Shown here piece after piece: positions 1 through 5,289 of a stretch of DNA of 5,298 bases. The stretch is from Clostridiales bacterium (GTDB taxonomy: Bacteria; Bacillota; Clostridia; Lachnospirales; Lachnospiraceae). Under the pieces are notes generated by a model, which worked only from the letters and a program-made list of their open reading frames with translations, made no database searches and was not told the origin of the DNA. The DNA lies in NCBI GenBank assembly GCA_021203115.1, contig JAJQBV010000048.1, positions 1 to 5,298 on the forward strand, read 5' to 3'. Numbering within the stretch: position 1 is the stretch's first letter; every line of letters starts with the position of its first letter. Both the position numbers and the translations under genes were made by a program.

Positions 1-50
1 AACTCTGATATTCCATTTCTCTCTGCCACTGTGCGATATGCGTGATAAAA
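1..50 (-). other. Sequence downstream of the synthetase, possible start of another minus-strand gene
   Basis: All three minus-strand frames are open over these 50 nt, so nothing can be assigned. An ATG at 16 (MEYQS...) has only a weak GAGAG before it. A 5-bp hairpin GTGAT-AAA-ATCAC (42-54) overlaps the synthetase stop but has no T-run, so no terminator is evident. Confidence 0.2.
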
Positions 51-689
51 TCACAGCTTCTCAATCGTTTTCCGGATCTTTAAAAACTTCTTGTCAATAT
101 TGGCGATGTCGTAAGCATAGGACTTCAGCTCCTGCTCTATCTTCTCAACCTTCTCCGGATCAACCCGGCTGTTCTTGTAGCTGAGCTGGTGATCCAGCAT
201 CGCCCAGTAATTCATCGCCGCGGAACAGACCTGAATCTCCAGAAGAATGTCACTTTCACAGGCCGGAACCTCCGCAATGATATGTATGCTGCGGTATCCC
301 GTCGGCTTCGGGTGCGCGATGTAATCTTTTACCTTGACCACGCGCAGAACCGGCAGCTTCCGAATCTCCTGGACCGTCCGGTAGACATCATCCTGGAAAG
401 TGCAGACCACACGGATCCCCGCCAGATCATGGAAGGTCTCCACGGCCTTCTCCATCGTCTGGCTCCGCCGCTTGCGGATCAGCTTGTTCAGAATGCTCTC
501 CGGCGTCTTCACTCTGGAGGTGATGTACTGCATGACCTGCCGGTCGTACAGATTTGTCATGTCGTCCCTCATCTGCCGAAGCTGCGGCACCACCAGACGG
601 ATCATCTCCTCGCAGGTCTCAGCGATGTGCATTTCCTCATAATCCCGTATTAAGTTTGAAAGACACTCATCTCTGTTTTTCTTTTTCAC
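51..689 (-). CDS. Small alarmone synthetase, RelA/SpoT-type GTP pyrophosphokinase (YjbM/RelQ-like)
   Basis: Cytoplasmic enzyme that transfers pyrophosphate from ATP to GDP or GTP, making ppGpp or pppGpp. The protein is 212 residues, as in stand-alone synthetases such as YjbM and YwaC, and has no HD hydrolase, TGS or ACT domain. Visible synthetase motifs, numbered from the GTG at 689, are: SRVKTPESILNKL (58-70) for ATP; HDLAGIRVVC with metal-binding D88; VKDYIAHPKPTGYRSIH (120-136), the nucleotide-binding block; and EIQVCSAAMNYWAMLDHQLSYK (151-172) with catalytic E151. No key residue is missing. The start is uncertain: GTG 689 has GGGGGA (699-694) upstream at short spacing and is preferred. 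TTG 701 is in frame but lacks a clear ribosome site. The gene begins 20 nt after the protease stop, so it is probably in the same transcript. Oligomeric state and allosteric control by pppGpp, known for RelQ, cannot be judged here. Confidence 0.93.
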   Translation of the reverse strand: MKKKNRDECLSNLIRDYEEMHIAETCEEMIRLVVPQLRQMRDDMTNLYDRQVMQYITSRVKTPESILNKLIRKRRSQTMEKAVETFHDLAGIRVVCTFQDDVYRTVQEIRKLPVLRVVKVKDYIAHPKPTGYRSIHIIAEVPACESDILLEIQVCSAAMNYWAMLDHQLSYKNSRVDPEKVEKIEQELKSYAYDIANIDKKFLKIRKTIEKL

Positions 690-709
690 ATCGTCCCCCA
701 AGACAGTTC

Positions 710-1972
710 TTATTCCAAAATCTCCAGCGCCTTCTGAATCTGGTTATCCAGATCATAGCTGTACTCGTCGTCTTCGCCGCCCAGAAACTCATATTCGATC
801 TCCACATCCGGCGTGATCCCGATATCCTGAATGCAGGTACCGCCCGGCGTGTAATATCTGTGCGTCGTCACCTTGAACGCACTCCCGTCGCTTAAGGAGC
901 GGACCGACTGGACAACACCTTTTCCGTATGTCGTCGTGCCCACAATCGTACCGGCATCCCGATCCTGAATGGCACCGGCAAAAATCTCTGATGCACTCGC
1001 GCTGTTTTCATTGACCAGAACCACCAGCGGCAGATCCAGCGAGGCGGCGTCTGTCGTCATATATTCCTCCCGGTTTCCGTCCCTGTCCTCCGTGTAAAGG
1101 ATCAGCCCCTCCGGCAGAATCAGATCCAGCATATCGCAGACGGTCGTCAAAACGCCGCCCGGATTGGAGCGAAGATCCACGATGAGGGCTTCCATCCCCG
1201 CATCCTGCAGGTCAGCCAGCGCCGTCTCAAACTGCTCAGTCGTCGCCTCCGTAAACTCGGAAATCGCAATGTATCCCACCGAGTCGTCCAGCATATCGCT
1301 GCTCACCGTGGGGAAGGTCAGATTTTTCCGCGTGATGTCGTACTCCAGTTCCTCCCCGTTGCGGTATGTAATCAGATGAACCGTCGTGTTCTCCTCTCCC
1401 CGAATATGGGTGACCAGCTCCGACAGCTCCATGGAGGTTGCCTCGTAATCGTCCACCATATAGATCACATCGCCGGCCATCAATCCGGCTTCCTGAGCCG
1501 GCGATCCGTCATACACGCGGACAACCGTGACCTGCATCGTCTCCGCATCCTGCTGCAGGCTTGCGCCGATTCCGCAGTAGGTTCCCTCGAGCGAGCTCTC
1601 CAGCAGGTCCTCATACTCCTCCGCGGTGTAATATTGGGAGTATGCATCCAGATTCGCAAACAGGCCCTCGTACAGCCCTTCCCGCAGATCCTCGATATCT
1701 ACGTCCTCATAGTAGGTGCTCTGAATATAAGCCGCCAGCGTCTCAATCTTTGCGACCGTCTCGGTATCCAGCACCTGATCATAGGAGGACAGGGAAATCA
1801 ATCCGGTTCCCACTCTCGTCATCACGGCAAAGATCCCGGCGGTCACCACAACCGCTACGATCACGCCTGCCAAAAACCCCTTCGCAAATCCCCGGTTTTT
1901 CTTTTCTGCTCTCTTTTCCTTTTTTTCCTGTAAAACATTATCTGTCCGATCACTTTCGGCCGGGAACTCCAT
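710..1972 (-). CDS. S41 family C-terminal processing peptidase (CtpA/CtpB-like), membrane anchored
   Basis: Serine protease of the C-terminal processing family, anchored by one N-terminal membrane segment with the catalytic part outside. Numbered from the GTG at 2020, a Lys/Glu-rich cytoplasmic tail is followed by the membrane segment (about 49-68). A PDZ domain follows (about 147-230: GIGASL, then SPAQEAGLMAGDVIYMVDD), then the S41 core. The expected Ser-Lys-Gln catalytic set is visible: S342 in NENSASASEIFAG, K367 and Q371 in TYGKGVVQS, with family spacing. VDLRSNPGG (281-289) and TPGGTCIQDIGITPDVEIE (391-409) are further family blocks. The start is uncertain. ATG 1972 (420 residues) has GAGG 5 nt upstream and is preferred. 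ATG 1999 and GTG 2020 (436 residues) are in frame, and GTG 2020 overlaps a tiny ORF stop. In Bacillus CtpB cleaves a sporulation signalling protein. Here the substrate is unknown, and an envelope role beside ftsEX is inferred. Confidence 0.93.
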   Translation of the reverse strand: MEFPAESDRTDNVLQEKKEKRAEKKNRGFAKGFLAGVIVAVVVTAGIFAVMTRVGTGLISLSSYDQVLDTETVAKIETLAAYIQSTYYEDVDIEDLREGLYEGLFANLDAYSQYYTAEEYEDLLESSLEGTYCGIGASLQQDAETMQVTVVRVYDGSPAQEAGLMAGDVIYMVDDYEATSMELSELVTHIRGEENTTVHLITYRNGEELEYDITRKNLTFPTVSSDMLDDSVGYIAISEFTEATTEQFETALADLQDAGMEALIVDLRSNPGGVLTTVCDMLDLILPEGLILYTEDRDGNREEYMTTDAASLDLPLVVLVNENSASASEIFAGAIQDRDAGTIVGTTTYGKGVVQSVRSLSDGSAFKVTTHRYYTPGGTCIQDIGITPDVEIEYEFLGGEDDEYSYDLDNQIQKALEILE

Positions 1973-2016
1973 GTTTCCCTCAGTCTTATCTTCTCTCATC
2001 TTCTCTTCATTATTCC

Positions 2017-2052
2017 TCACGGCCGGACGATATTTCCGCAGCCGCCGGTCAT
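2017..2052 (-). CDS. Possible 11-residue ORF overlapping the alternative protease start
   Basis: ATG 2052 to TGA 2017 encodes MTGGCGNIVRP. AAAGG lies about 4 nt upstream. Its TGA overlaps the GTG at 2020 as GTGA, an arrangement that could couple translation to the longer form of the S41 protease. It is too short to separate from chance. Confidence 0.15.
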   Translation of the reverse strand: MTGGCGNIVRP

Positions 2053-2140
2053 AAAACCTTTCTCATCCTGACAGTTTATGCCGGGCAGACAGATATCAGA
2101 CCATTTTGCCGCGGCATTCTGCAAAACACACCGTTTCCTC

Positions 2141-3049
2141 TTACACCTGAATATGCCGATGCACCGTGACACGGCTTCCGATATAGCCGATACCGATGCC
2201 GAGAATCAGGCCCACCGGAAGCAAGATCGTAAACACGCTTCTCGCTGAGACAAAATTGATCATGTTGCTCAGGAAACCGAATCGGTCCGCCACATAGCCG
2301 ATCACCCTGCCGTATCCGACATAGAGAATCGCCAGCGGAATGATCGCGCCGACCGCGCCGATCAGCACGCCCTCCACAACGAGCGGCGCCCGCACAAAGT
2401 AATCCGTCGCGCCGATCATCTTCATGATGCCGATCTCTTCCTTGCGCACCGTAATACCGGTCCGGACCGTGTTGCTGATCAAAAACACCGCGACACAGAT
2501 CAGAATCACGATAATCACCACCGAGATCACGCCGATCAGCTTGTTGGCATCCGAGAGGGTGTTTGCCACCGTCTCAGACTGGCGAACCTCCCGGACCGCA
2601 TCCAGACTCTCCAGATACTCCGCCAAAACCTGCTGTTGGGAGATATCCTCCATATAAATCTCATAGGATGCCTCATTGGCCTGCTGATTCTCCTTACCGA
2701 AGGCCGTCGCCAGCTCCTCATTGCCCTCAAAATAAATCTCCTTGTACTCCTCCCACGCCTGGTCGGCGGAGATAAAATTGAATCGGGAGACCTCAGACCG
2801 AGATGTGATCTCCATACCGATCTGGTCGATGCGCTCCTGTGTCGTTCCCTCGTCGAAAAAGATCGTGATCGCCACATCGGACTGTACGTCATTCATCACA
2901 CTCTGAAAGTTGACCAGGATCGAGTAGAAAATACCGAAGAGGAAAATGCAGGCCGCCATCGTCGCGATGGATGCAATGGAAAAAATCTTATTGATCCAGA
3001 CGTTACGGATCCCCTCTTTGAATATATAACCGATTGTACTGAATTTCAT
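2141..3049 (-). CDS. ftsX: Cell division protein FtsX
   Basis: Integral membrane partner of FtsE, 302 residues, the usual size for Gram-positive FtsX. There are four predicted membrane segments at about 22-47, 171-194, 218-246 and 272-293. An extracellular domain of about 120 residues lies between the first two; in this family it contacts the murein hydrolase or its activator. The cytoplasmic stretch VRKEEIGIMKMIGATDYFVR (201-220) is the conserved FtsX/MacB-type loop before the third segment, and the N-terminal EGIRNVWINKIFSIASIAT is typical of FtsX. The ATG at 3049 overlaps the ftsE TGA as ATGA, and a weak GGTGA (3060-3056) sits 6 nt upstream, so translational coupling is likely. The extracellular domain is acidic and Gln-rich (about 110-145). 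The next gene is an S41 protease, and no hydrolase gene is adjacent. Confidence 0.95.
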   Translation of the reverse strand: MKFSTIGYIFKEGIRNVWINKIFSIASIATMAACIFLFGIFYSILVNFQSVMNDVQSDVAITIFFDEGTTQERIDQIGMEITSRSEVSRFNFISADQAWEEYKEIYFEGNEELATAFGKENQQANEASYEIYMEDISQQQVLAEYLESLDAVREVRQSETVANTLSDANKLIGVISVVIIVILICVAVFLISNTVRTGITVRKEEIGIMKMIGATDYFVRAPLVVEGVLIGAVGAIIPLAILYVGYGRVIGYVADRFGFLSNMINFVSARSVFTILLPVGLILGIGIGYIGSRVTVHRHIQV

Positions 3050-3726
3050 ATCATTTCACCGCCCATCTGTGTATCGCTTACCACATGCCCCTGCTGCAGC
3101 GTGATCACGCGCTTGTTCATCTGTGAGACAATCTCCATATTGTGGCTTACCACCAGAACCGTCGTACCGTTTTTGTTGATCTCCTCCAGAAGCTTCATGA
3201 TCTCCCATGCGTTTCCCGGATCCAGATTTCCCGTCGGCTCATCCGCAAGAAGAATCTTCGGCTGGTTGACCAGCGCGCGGGCAATCGCCACACGCTGTTG
3301 CTCTCCGCCGGAGAGCTGGTTCGGTTTGGACTTGTACTTTGCCGCCAATCCCACCTCAGACAGTACCTTCGGCACCTTTTTCTTGATCGAGCGGTTCGAT
3401 GCGGAGATCGCCCGCTGAGCAAAGGCGACATTGTCATAGACATTCTTATCCTTCAGCAAACGGAAATCCTGAAATACACAGCCGATATTCCTGCGGAAAT
3501 ACGGAACCTGCTTCCGGGAGACCTTGCTCAGATTCTTCTTATTAATAATGATCGTCCCACTGGTGGGTTCAAGCTCCTTCAGAAGCAGCCGAATCAGCGT
3601 GGATTTTCCGGAACCGCTGTCGCCCACGACAAAGACAAATTCGCCCGGATCGATATGTATATTCACACTGTCTAAGGCAGGAATACCTTCAATGTAGGCT
3701 TTGCTGACATTTTTTAAAGTAATCAC
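3046..3726 (-). CDS. ftsE: Cell division ATP-binding protein FtsE
   Basis: ABC-type ATPase of 226 residues, the usual FtsE length. It works on the cytoplasmic face with FtsX to transmit a division signal to peptidoglycan hydrolases rather than to move a substrate. All ATPase motifs are intact: Walker A GDSGSGKST (35-43), Q-loop VFQDF (Q86), signature LSGGEQQ (138-144), Walker B ILLADEP with catalytic E163, and switch histidine H195 (VVSHN). The stretch FQDFRLLKDKNVYDNVAFA is typical of FtsE rather than of lipoprotein or macrolide exporters. The start is GTG at 3726, preceded 9 nt upstream by a perfect AGGAGG (3741-3736), giving MITLKNVSKAY. An in-frame ATG at 3834 would add 36 Cys/Tyr/Trp-rich residues unlike FtsE and is rejected. 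The stop overlaps the ftsX start, which supports one transcript and coupled translation. A candidate promoter lies just upstream. Confidence 0.96.
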   Translation of the reverse strand: MITLKNVSKAYIEGIPALDSVNIHIDPGEFVFVVGDSGSGKSTLIRLLLKELEPTSGTIIINKKNLSKVSRKQVPYFRRNIGCVFQDFRLLKDKNVYDNVAFAQRAISASNRSIKKKVPKVLSEVGLAAKYKSKPNQLSGGEQQRVAIARALVNQPKILLADEPTGNLDPGNAWEIMKLLEEINKNGTTVLVVSHNMEIVSQMNKRVITLQQGHVVSDTQMGGEMI

Positions 3727-3735
3727 TCTGATTAT

Positions 3736-3741
3736 CCTCCT
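3736..3741 (-). promoter_or_regulatory. Strong ribosome binding site of ftsE (AGGAGG)
   Basis: A perfect AGGAGG lies 9 nt before the GTG at 3726. It settles the ftsE start in favour of GTG over the upstream in-frame ATG at 3834, which has only GGGAG 3 nt before it. Confidence 0.85.
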
Positions 3742-3750
3742 GTATTTGTG

Positions 3751-3779
3751 ATAATAGAAAAGGGGGCACTCGCTCACAA
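3751..3779 (-). promoter_or_regulatory. Candidate sigma-A-type promoter for ftsE-ftsX
   Basis: TTGTGA (3779-3774, 4 of 6 to TTGACA), a 17-nt spacer and TATTAT (3756-3751, 5 of 6 to TATAAT) read toward ftsE. Transcription would start about 7 nt on, at roughly 3744, just ahead of the AGGAGG, leaving a very short leader. If active, ftsEX could be expressed apart from the regulator upstream. This is a pattern match only. Confidence 0.45.
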
Positions 3780-3801
3780 CATCCTGCTCCCATAAAATAT
3801 C

Positions 3802-3850
3802 GCATGTTCCAAAATACCACGGTTCAGCGCACATGCTCTCCCGGCTGAAC
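3802..3850 (-). repeat. Interleaved inverted repeats between the regulator gene and ftsE
   Basis: GTTCAGC (3850-3844) pairs with GCTGAAC (3828-3822), a perfect 7-bp stem. GCATGT (3836-3831), inside that loop, pairs with ACATGC (3807-3802), a perfect 6-bp stem. The order A-B-A'-B' allows either two mutually exclusive hairpins or an H-type pseudoknot with linkers of 7, 2 and 14 nt. No run of T follows, so it does not look like a standard terminator. The pairings are seen directly; any function is inference. Confidence 0.5.
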
Positions 3851-3856
3851 TGCTGC

Positions 3857-4939
3857 TTAATAATCCATCTTCTCCATATATTTCATGTACTTGACAACCA
3901 TCAGCGCGATCTTAAACGTGATTGCATCCTCAAAGACCCGCAGATCCAGCCCCGTGCTCTTCTGAAGCTTATCCAGCCTGTACACCAGCGTATTGCGGTG
4001 GATGTACAGCTGACGCGACGTCTCGGAGACATTCAGACTGTTCTCGAAAAACTTGTTGATCGTGGTCAGTGTCTCGTCATCAAACTCATCGGGAGACTTC
4101 CCCTCGAAGATCTCCTTGATAAACATCTTGCACAGCGGAATCGGAAGCTGGTAGATCAGACGCCCGATTCCAAGCGTGGCATAGGCGATGATGTTGCGGT
4201 CCTCAAAGAAGATCTTGCCGACATCCAACGCCATCCGCGCCTCCTTGTATGAACGGGAAACCTCCTTGATCTCATTGACCACCGTGCCGAAGGCAACATG
4301 GACCGAAGGGTCGCCCTTGAAAAGGCCGTATATCACCTCCGCGGTCTTGTTGAGCTCCTCAAGGGAATCCGCCTCGCCGACCTCCTTGACAACGATGATG
4401 TTTCGCTCATCCACCGCCGTGACAAAGTCCTGAATCTTTCCTTCAAAAATACTGCGGACACGATCCAGCTTATTGCCGTCCTTGTCGTGGTCTGTCTCTA
4501 TAATATATACCACTCTTCTCGCATCGGTTTCAATATGAAGCTTTTTGGCACGGTTGTAAATATCTACCAGCAGCAGATTGTCCAGCAGCAGATTCTTGAT
4601 AAAATTATCCTTGTCAAAGCGCTCCTTGTATGCGATCAGAAGATTCTGAATCTGAAACGCGGCAATCTTGCCGACCATGTAAACGTCATCGCTGTCGCCG
4701 TAGGCCAGAAGAACATACTCCATCTGGTGCTCATCAAACACCTTGAAGAACTGACATCCGGAAACCACCTGGCTGTCCGCGGGGGAATCCACAAAGGCAA
4801 CCGCAGGTTCAATAAACCGATCCGCCTCCGCAAATGTACTCGCGAGAATCTTTCCCTCGGTATCAATCACGCACAAATCAATCCGGGTGATATTTTTCAA
4901 TCCGTCAATTGTAGTCTGTAAAATCTGATTCGAAATCAT
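3857..4939 (-). CDS. PucR/CdaR-family transcriptional regulator
   Basis: Predicted cytoplasmic DNA-binding regulator of 360 residues. The C-terminus (about 292-350) matches the PucR-type helix-turn-helix: NKFFENSLNVSETSRQLYIH followed by RNTLVYRLDKLQKSTGLDLR. This module is shared by CdaR (sugar diacids), PucR (purines) and many uncharacterised regulators. Residues about 138-260 resemble the degenerate GGDEF-like middle domain of the family, including SYKEARMALDVG. Residues 1-100 (IDLCVIDTEGKILAS, then YVLLAYGDSDDVYMVGKIA) look like a small-molecule sensor, ligand unknown. There is no membrane segment. The ATG at 4939 is chosen because GGGGGAGG (4954-4947) lies 8 nt upstream and the sensor fold begins there. 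The frame stays open to a TTG at 5068, but that extension is Phe/Trp-rich, lacks a ribosome site and covers the promoter region. The gene is the first of a co-directional series, 130 nt ahead of ftsE. Family is clear; effector and targets are not. Confidence 0.9.
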   Translation of the reverse strand: MISNQILQTTIDGLKNITRIDLCVIDTEGKILASTFAEADRFIEPAVAFVDSPADSQVVSGCQFFKVFDEHQMEYVLLAYGDSDDVYMVGKIAAFQIQNLLIAYKERFDKDNFIKNLLLDNLLLVDIYNRAKKLHIETDARRVVYIIETDHDKDGNKLDRVRSIFEGKIQDFVTAVDERNIIVVKEVGEADSLEELNKTAEVIYGLFKGDPSVHVAFGTVVNEIKEVSRSYKEARMALDVGKIFFEDRNIIAYATLGIGRLIYQLPIPLCKMFIKEIFEGKSPDEFDDETLTTINKFFENSLNVSETSRQLYIHRNTLVYRLDKLQKSTGLDLRVFEDAITFKIALMVVKYMKYMEKMDY

Positions 4940-4941
4940 TA

Positions 4942-4983
4942 TCAGCGCCTCCCCCTGTCGGCATCGCTGCCCCTTGTCGTCAT
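4942..4983 (-). CDS. Possible 13-residue leader ORF before the regulator gene
   Basis: ATG 4983 to TGA 4942 encodes MTTRGSDADRGRR. AGGAG (4991-4987) lies 3 nt upstream, which is short. The stop is 2 nt before the regulator ATG, and the regulator's ribosome site lies inside this ORF, so translating it could affect the regulator. Three of its four Arg codons are AGG. If transcription starts near 4985 the AGGAG would not be in the message, which argues against it. Confidence 0.15.
   Translation of the reverse strand: MTTRGSDADRGRR
4947..4954 (-). promoter_or_regulatory. Ribosome binding site of the PucR/CdaR-like regulator (GGGGGAGG)
   Basis: A purine-rich GGGGGAGG sits 8 nt before ATG 4939. 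It supports this start over the longer open frame that begins at TTG 5068. Confidence 0.8.
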
Positions 4984-4991
4984 TTGCTCCT

Positions 4992-5021
4992 ATTTTAAGA
5001 CAAAACACCCAAAAAAGTAAA
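4992..5021 (-). promoter_or_regulatory. Candidate promoter for the PucR/CdaR-like regulator
   Basis: TTTACT (5021-5016, 4 of 6) and TAAAAT (4997-4992, 5 of 6) are separated by 18 nt and lie about 50 nt before the start codon. A start near 4985 would give a leader of about 45 nt. A perfect TTGACA at 5068-5063 is a better -35 hexamer, but no good -10 box follows it at 16-19 nt. Confidence 0.4.
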
Positions 5022-5082
5022 GGGTATTTCCAAAAAAAATCTGCAAATTGAATCAATTTTGATGTCAAGGGTTATTTTTCAA

Positions 5083-5097
5083 CCGGTAAAATACCGG
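5083..5097. repeat. Perfect short inverted repeat CCGGTA-AAA-TACCGG upstream of the regulator gene
   Basis: Two perfect 6-bp arms surround a 3-nt centre. The repeat ends about 15 nt before a TTGACA hexamer (5068-5063) that reads toward the regulator gene. It could be an operator or a small hairpin. It is GC-rich in otherwise AT-rich sequence. No T-run follows on either strand. Confidence 0.5.
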
Positions 5098-5162
5098 CAA
5101 TATATACAAAGCCGCAAAAAGCAAGGAAAAATATTTCACAAAATAATTTTTGGTTTAAAAAG

Positions 5163-5171
5163 TTTTCCACA
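5163..5171 (+). promoter_or_regulatory. Near-consensus DnaA box TTTTCCACA
   Basis: One mismatch to TTATCCACA, in the same orientation as the tandem pair at 5218-5235. Alone it would carry little weight; its value comes from the cluster. Confidence 0.4.
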
Positions 5172-5217
5172 TTCGAGTTTTTAGATTTTTCGCCATTTTT
5201 CAGACTTATAAACAAAG

Positions 5218-5235
5218 TTATTCACATTATCCACA
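5218..5235 (+). promoter_or_regulatory. Two abutting DnaA-box consensus sites
   Basis: TTATTCACA (5218-5226) is followed without a gap by TTATCCACA (5227-5235). Both fit TTATNCACA, and the second is the classic high-affinity box. They are tandem and co-oriented. A third site, TTTTCCACA (5163-5171, one mismatch), has the same orientation 55 nt away, with very AT-rich sequence between. This could be a DnaA regulatory or titration site, or the edge of a replication origin. Confidence 0.55.
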
Positions 5236-5245
5236 GAAAAAGATG

Positions 5246-5274
5246 AAAAAAATGCGTTCTCCGGCGAACAATTT
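5246..5274 (-). terminator. Weak intrinsic terminator-like hairpin reading leftward
   Basis: On the minus strand GTTC-GCCGGA-GAAC forms a 4-bp core (5269-5256). It extends by a U-G pair and, past one bulged C, by an A/U stem, and ends in seven T (5252-5246). It could end a leftward transcript entering from the right and insulate the regulator gene. The core stem is short, so this is tentative. Confidence 0.3.
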
Positions 5275-5275
5275 C

Positions 5276-5289
5276 GGAACAAATGTTTT
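5276..5289. promoter_or_regulatory. LexA (SOS) box-like sequence
   Basis: GGAACAAATGTTTT agrees with the Gram-positive LexA/DinR consensus CGAACRNRYGTTYC at 12 of 14 positions. The whole inner core GAAC-AAAT-GTTT fits. It lies 9 nt from the window edge, so the controlled gene is probably to the right and unseen. The orientation of control cannot be told from here. Confidence 0.45.

Noticed and set aside
42..54. Hairpin GTGAT-AAA-ATCAC at the synthetase stop as a terminator
   Set aside because: Only 5 bp, AT-containing, and without a T-run on the minus strand.
189..653. Plus-strand open frame opposite the alarmone synthetase
   Set aside because: It is a shadow of a clearly conserved minus-strand gene and has no family motif; the same holds for the other plus-strand frames across the window.
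2107..2116. Self-complementary TGCCGCGGCA between ftsX and the protease gene
   Set aside because: A 10-nt palindrome with no loop, no T-run and no link to a known operator; chance is likely.
3727..3834. In-frame 36-residue N-terminal extension of ftsE from ATG 3834
   Set aside because: It is Cys/Tyr/Trp-rich and unlike FtsE, its ribosome site is poor, and GTG 3726 has a perfect AGGAGG and gives the usual length.
4940..5068. 43-residue N-terminal extension of the regulator from TTG 5068
   Set aside because: The TTG is part of a TTGACA hexamer in AT-rich intergenic DNA, the residues are Phe/Trp-rich, no ribosome site precedes it, and ATG 4939 has GGGGGAGG.
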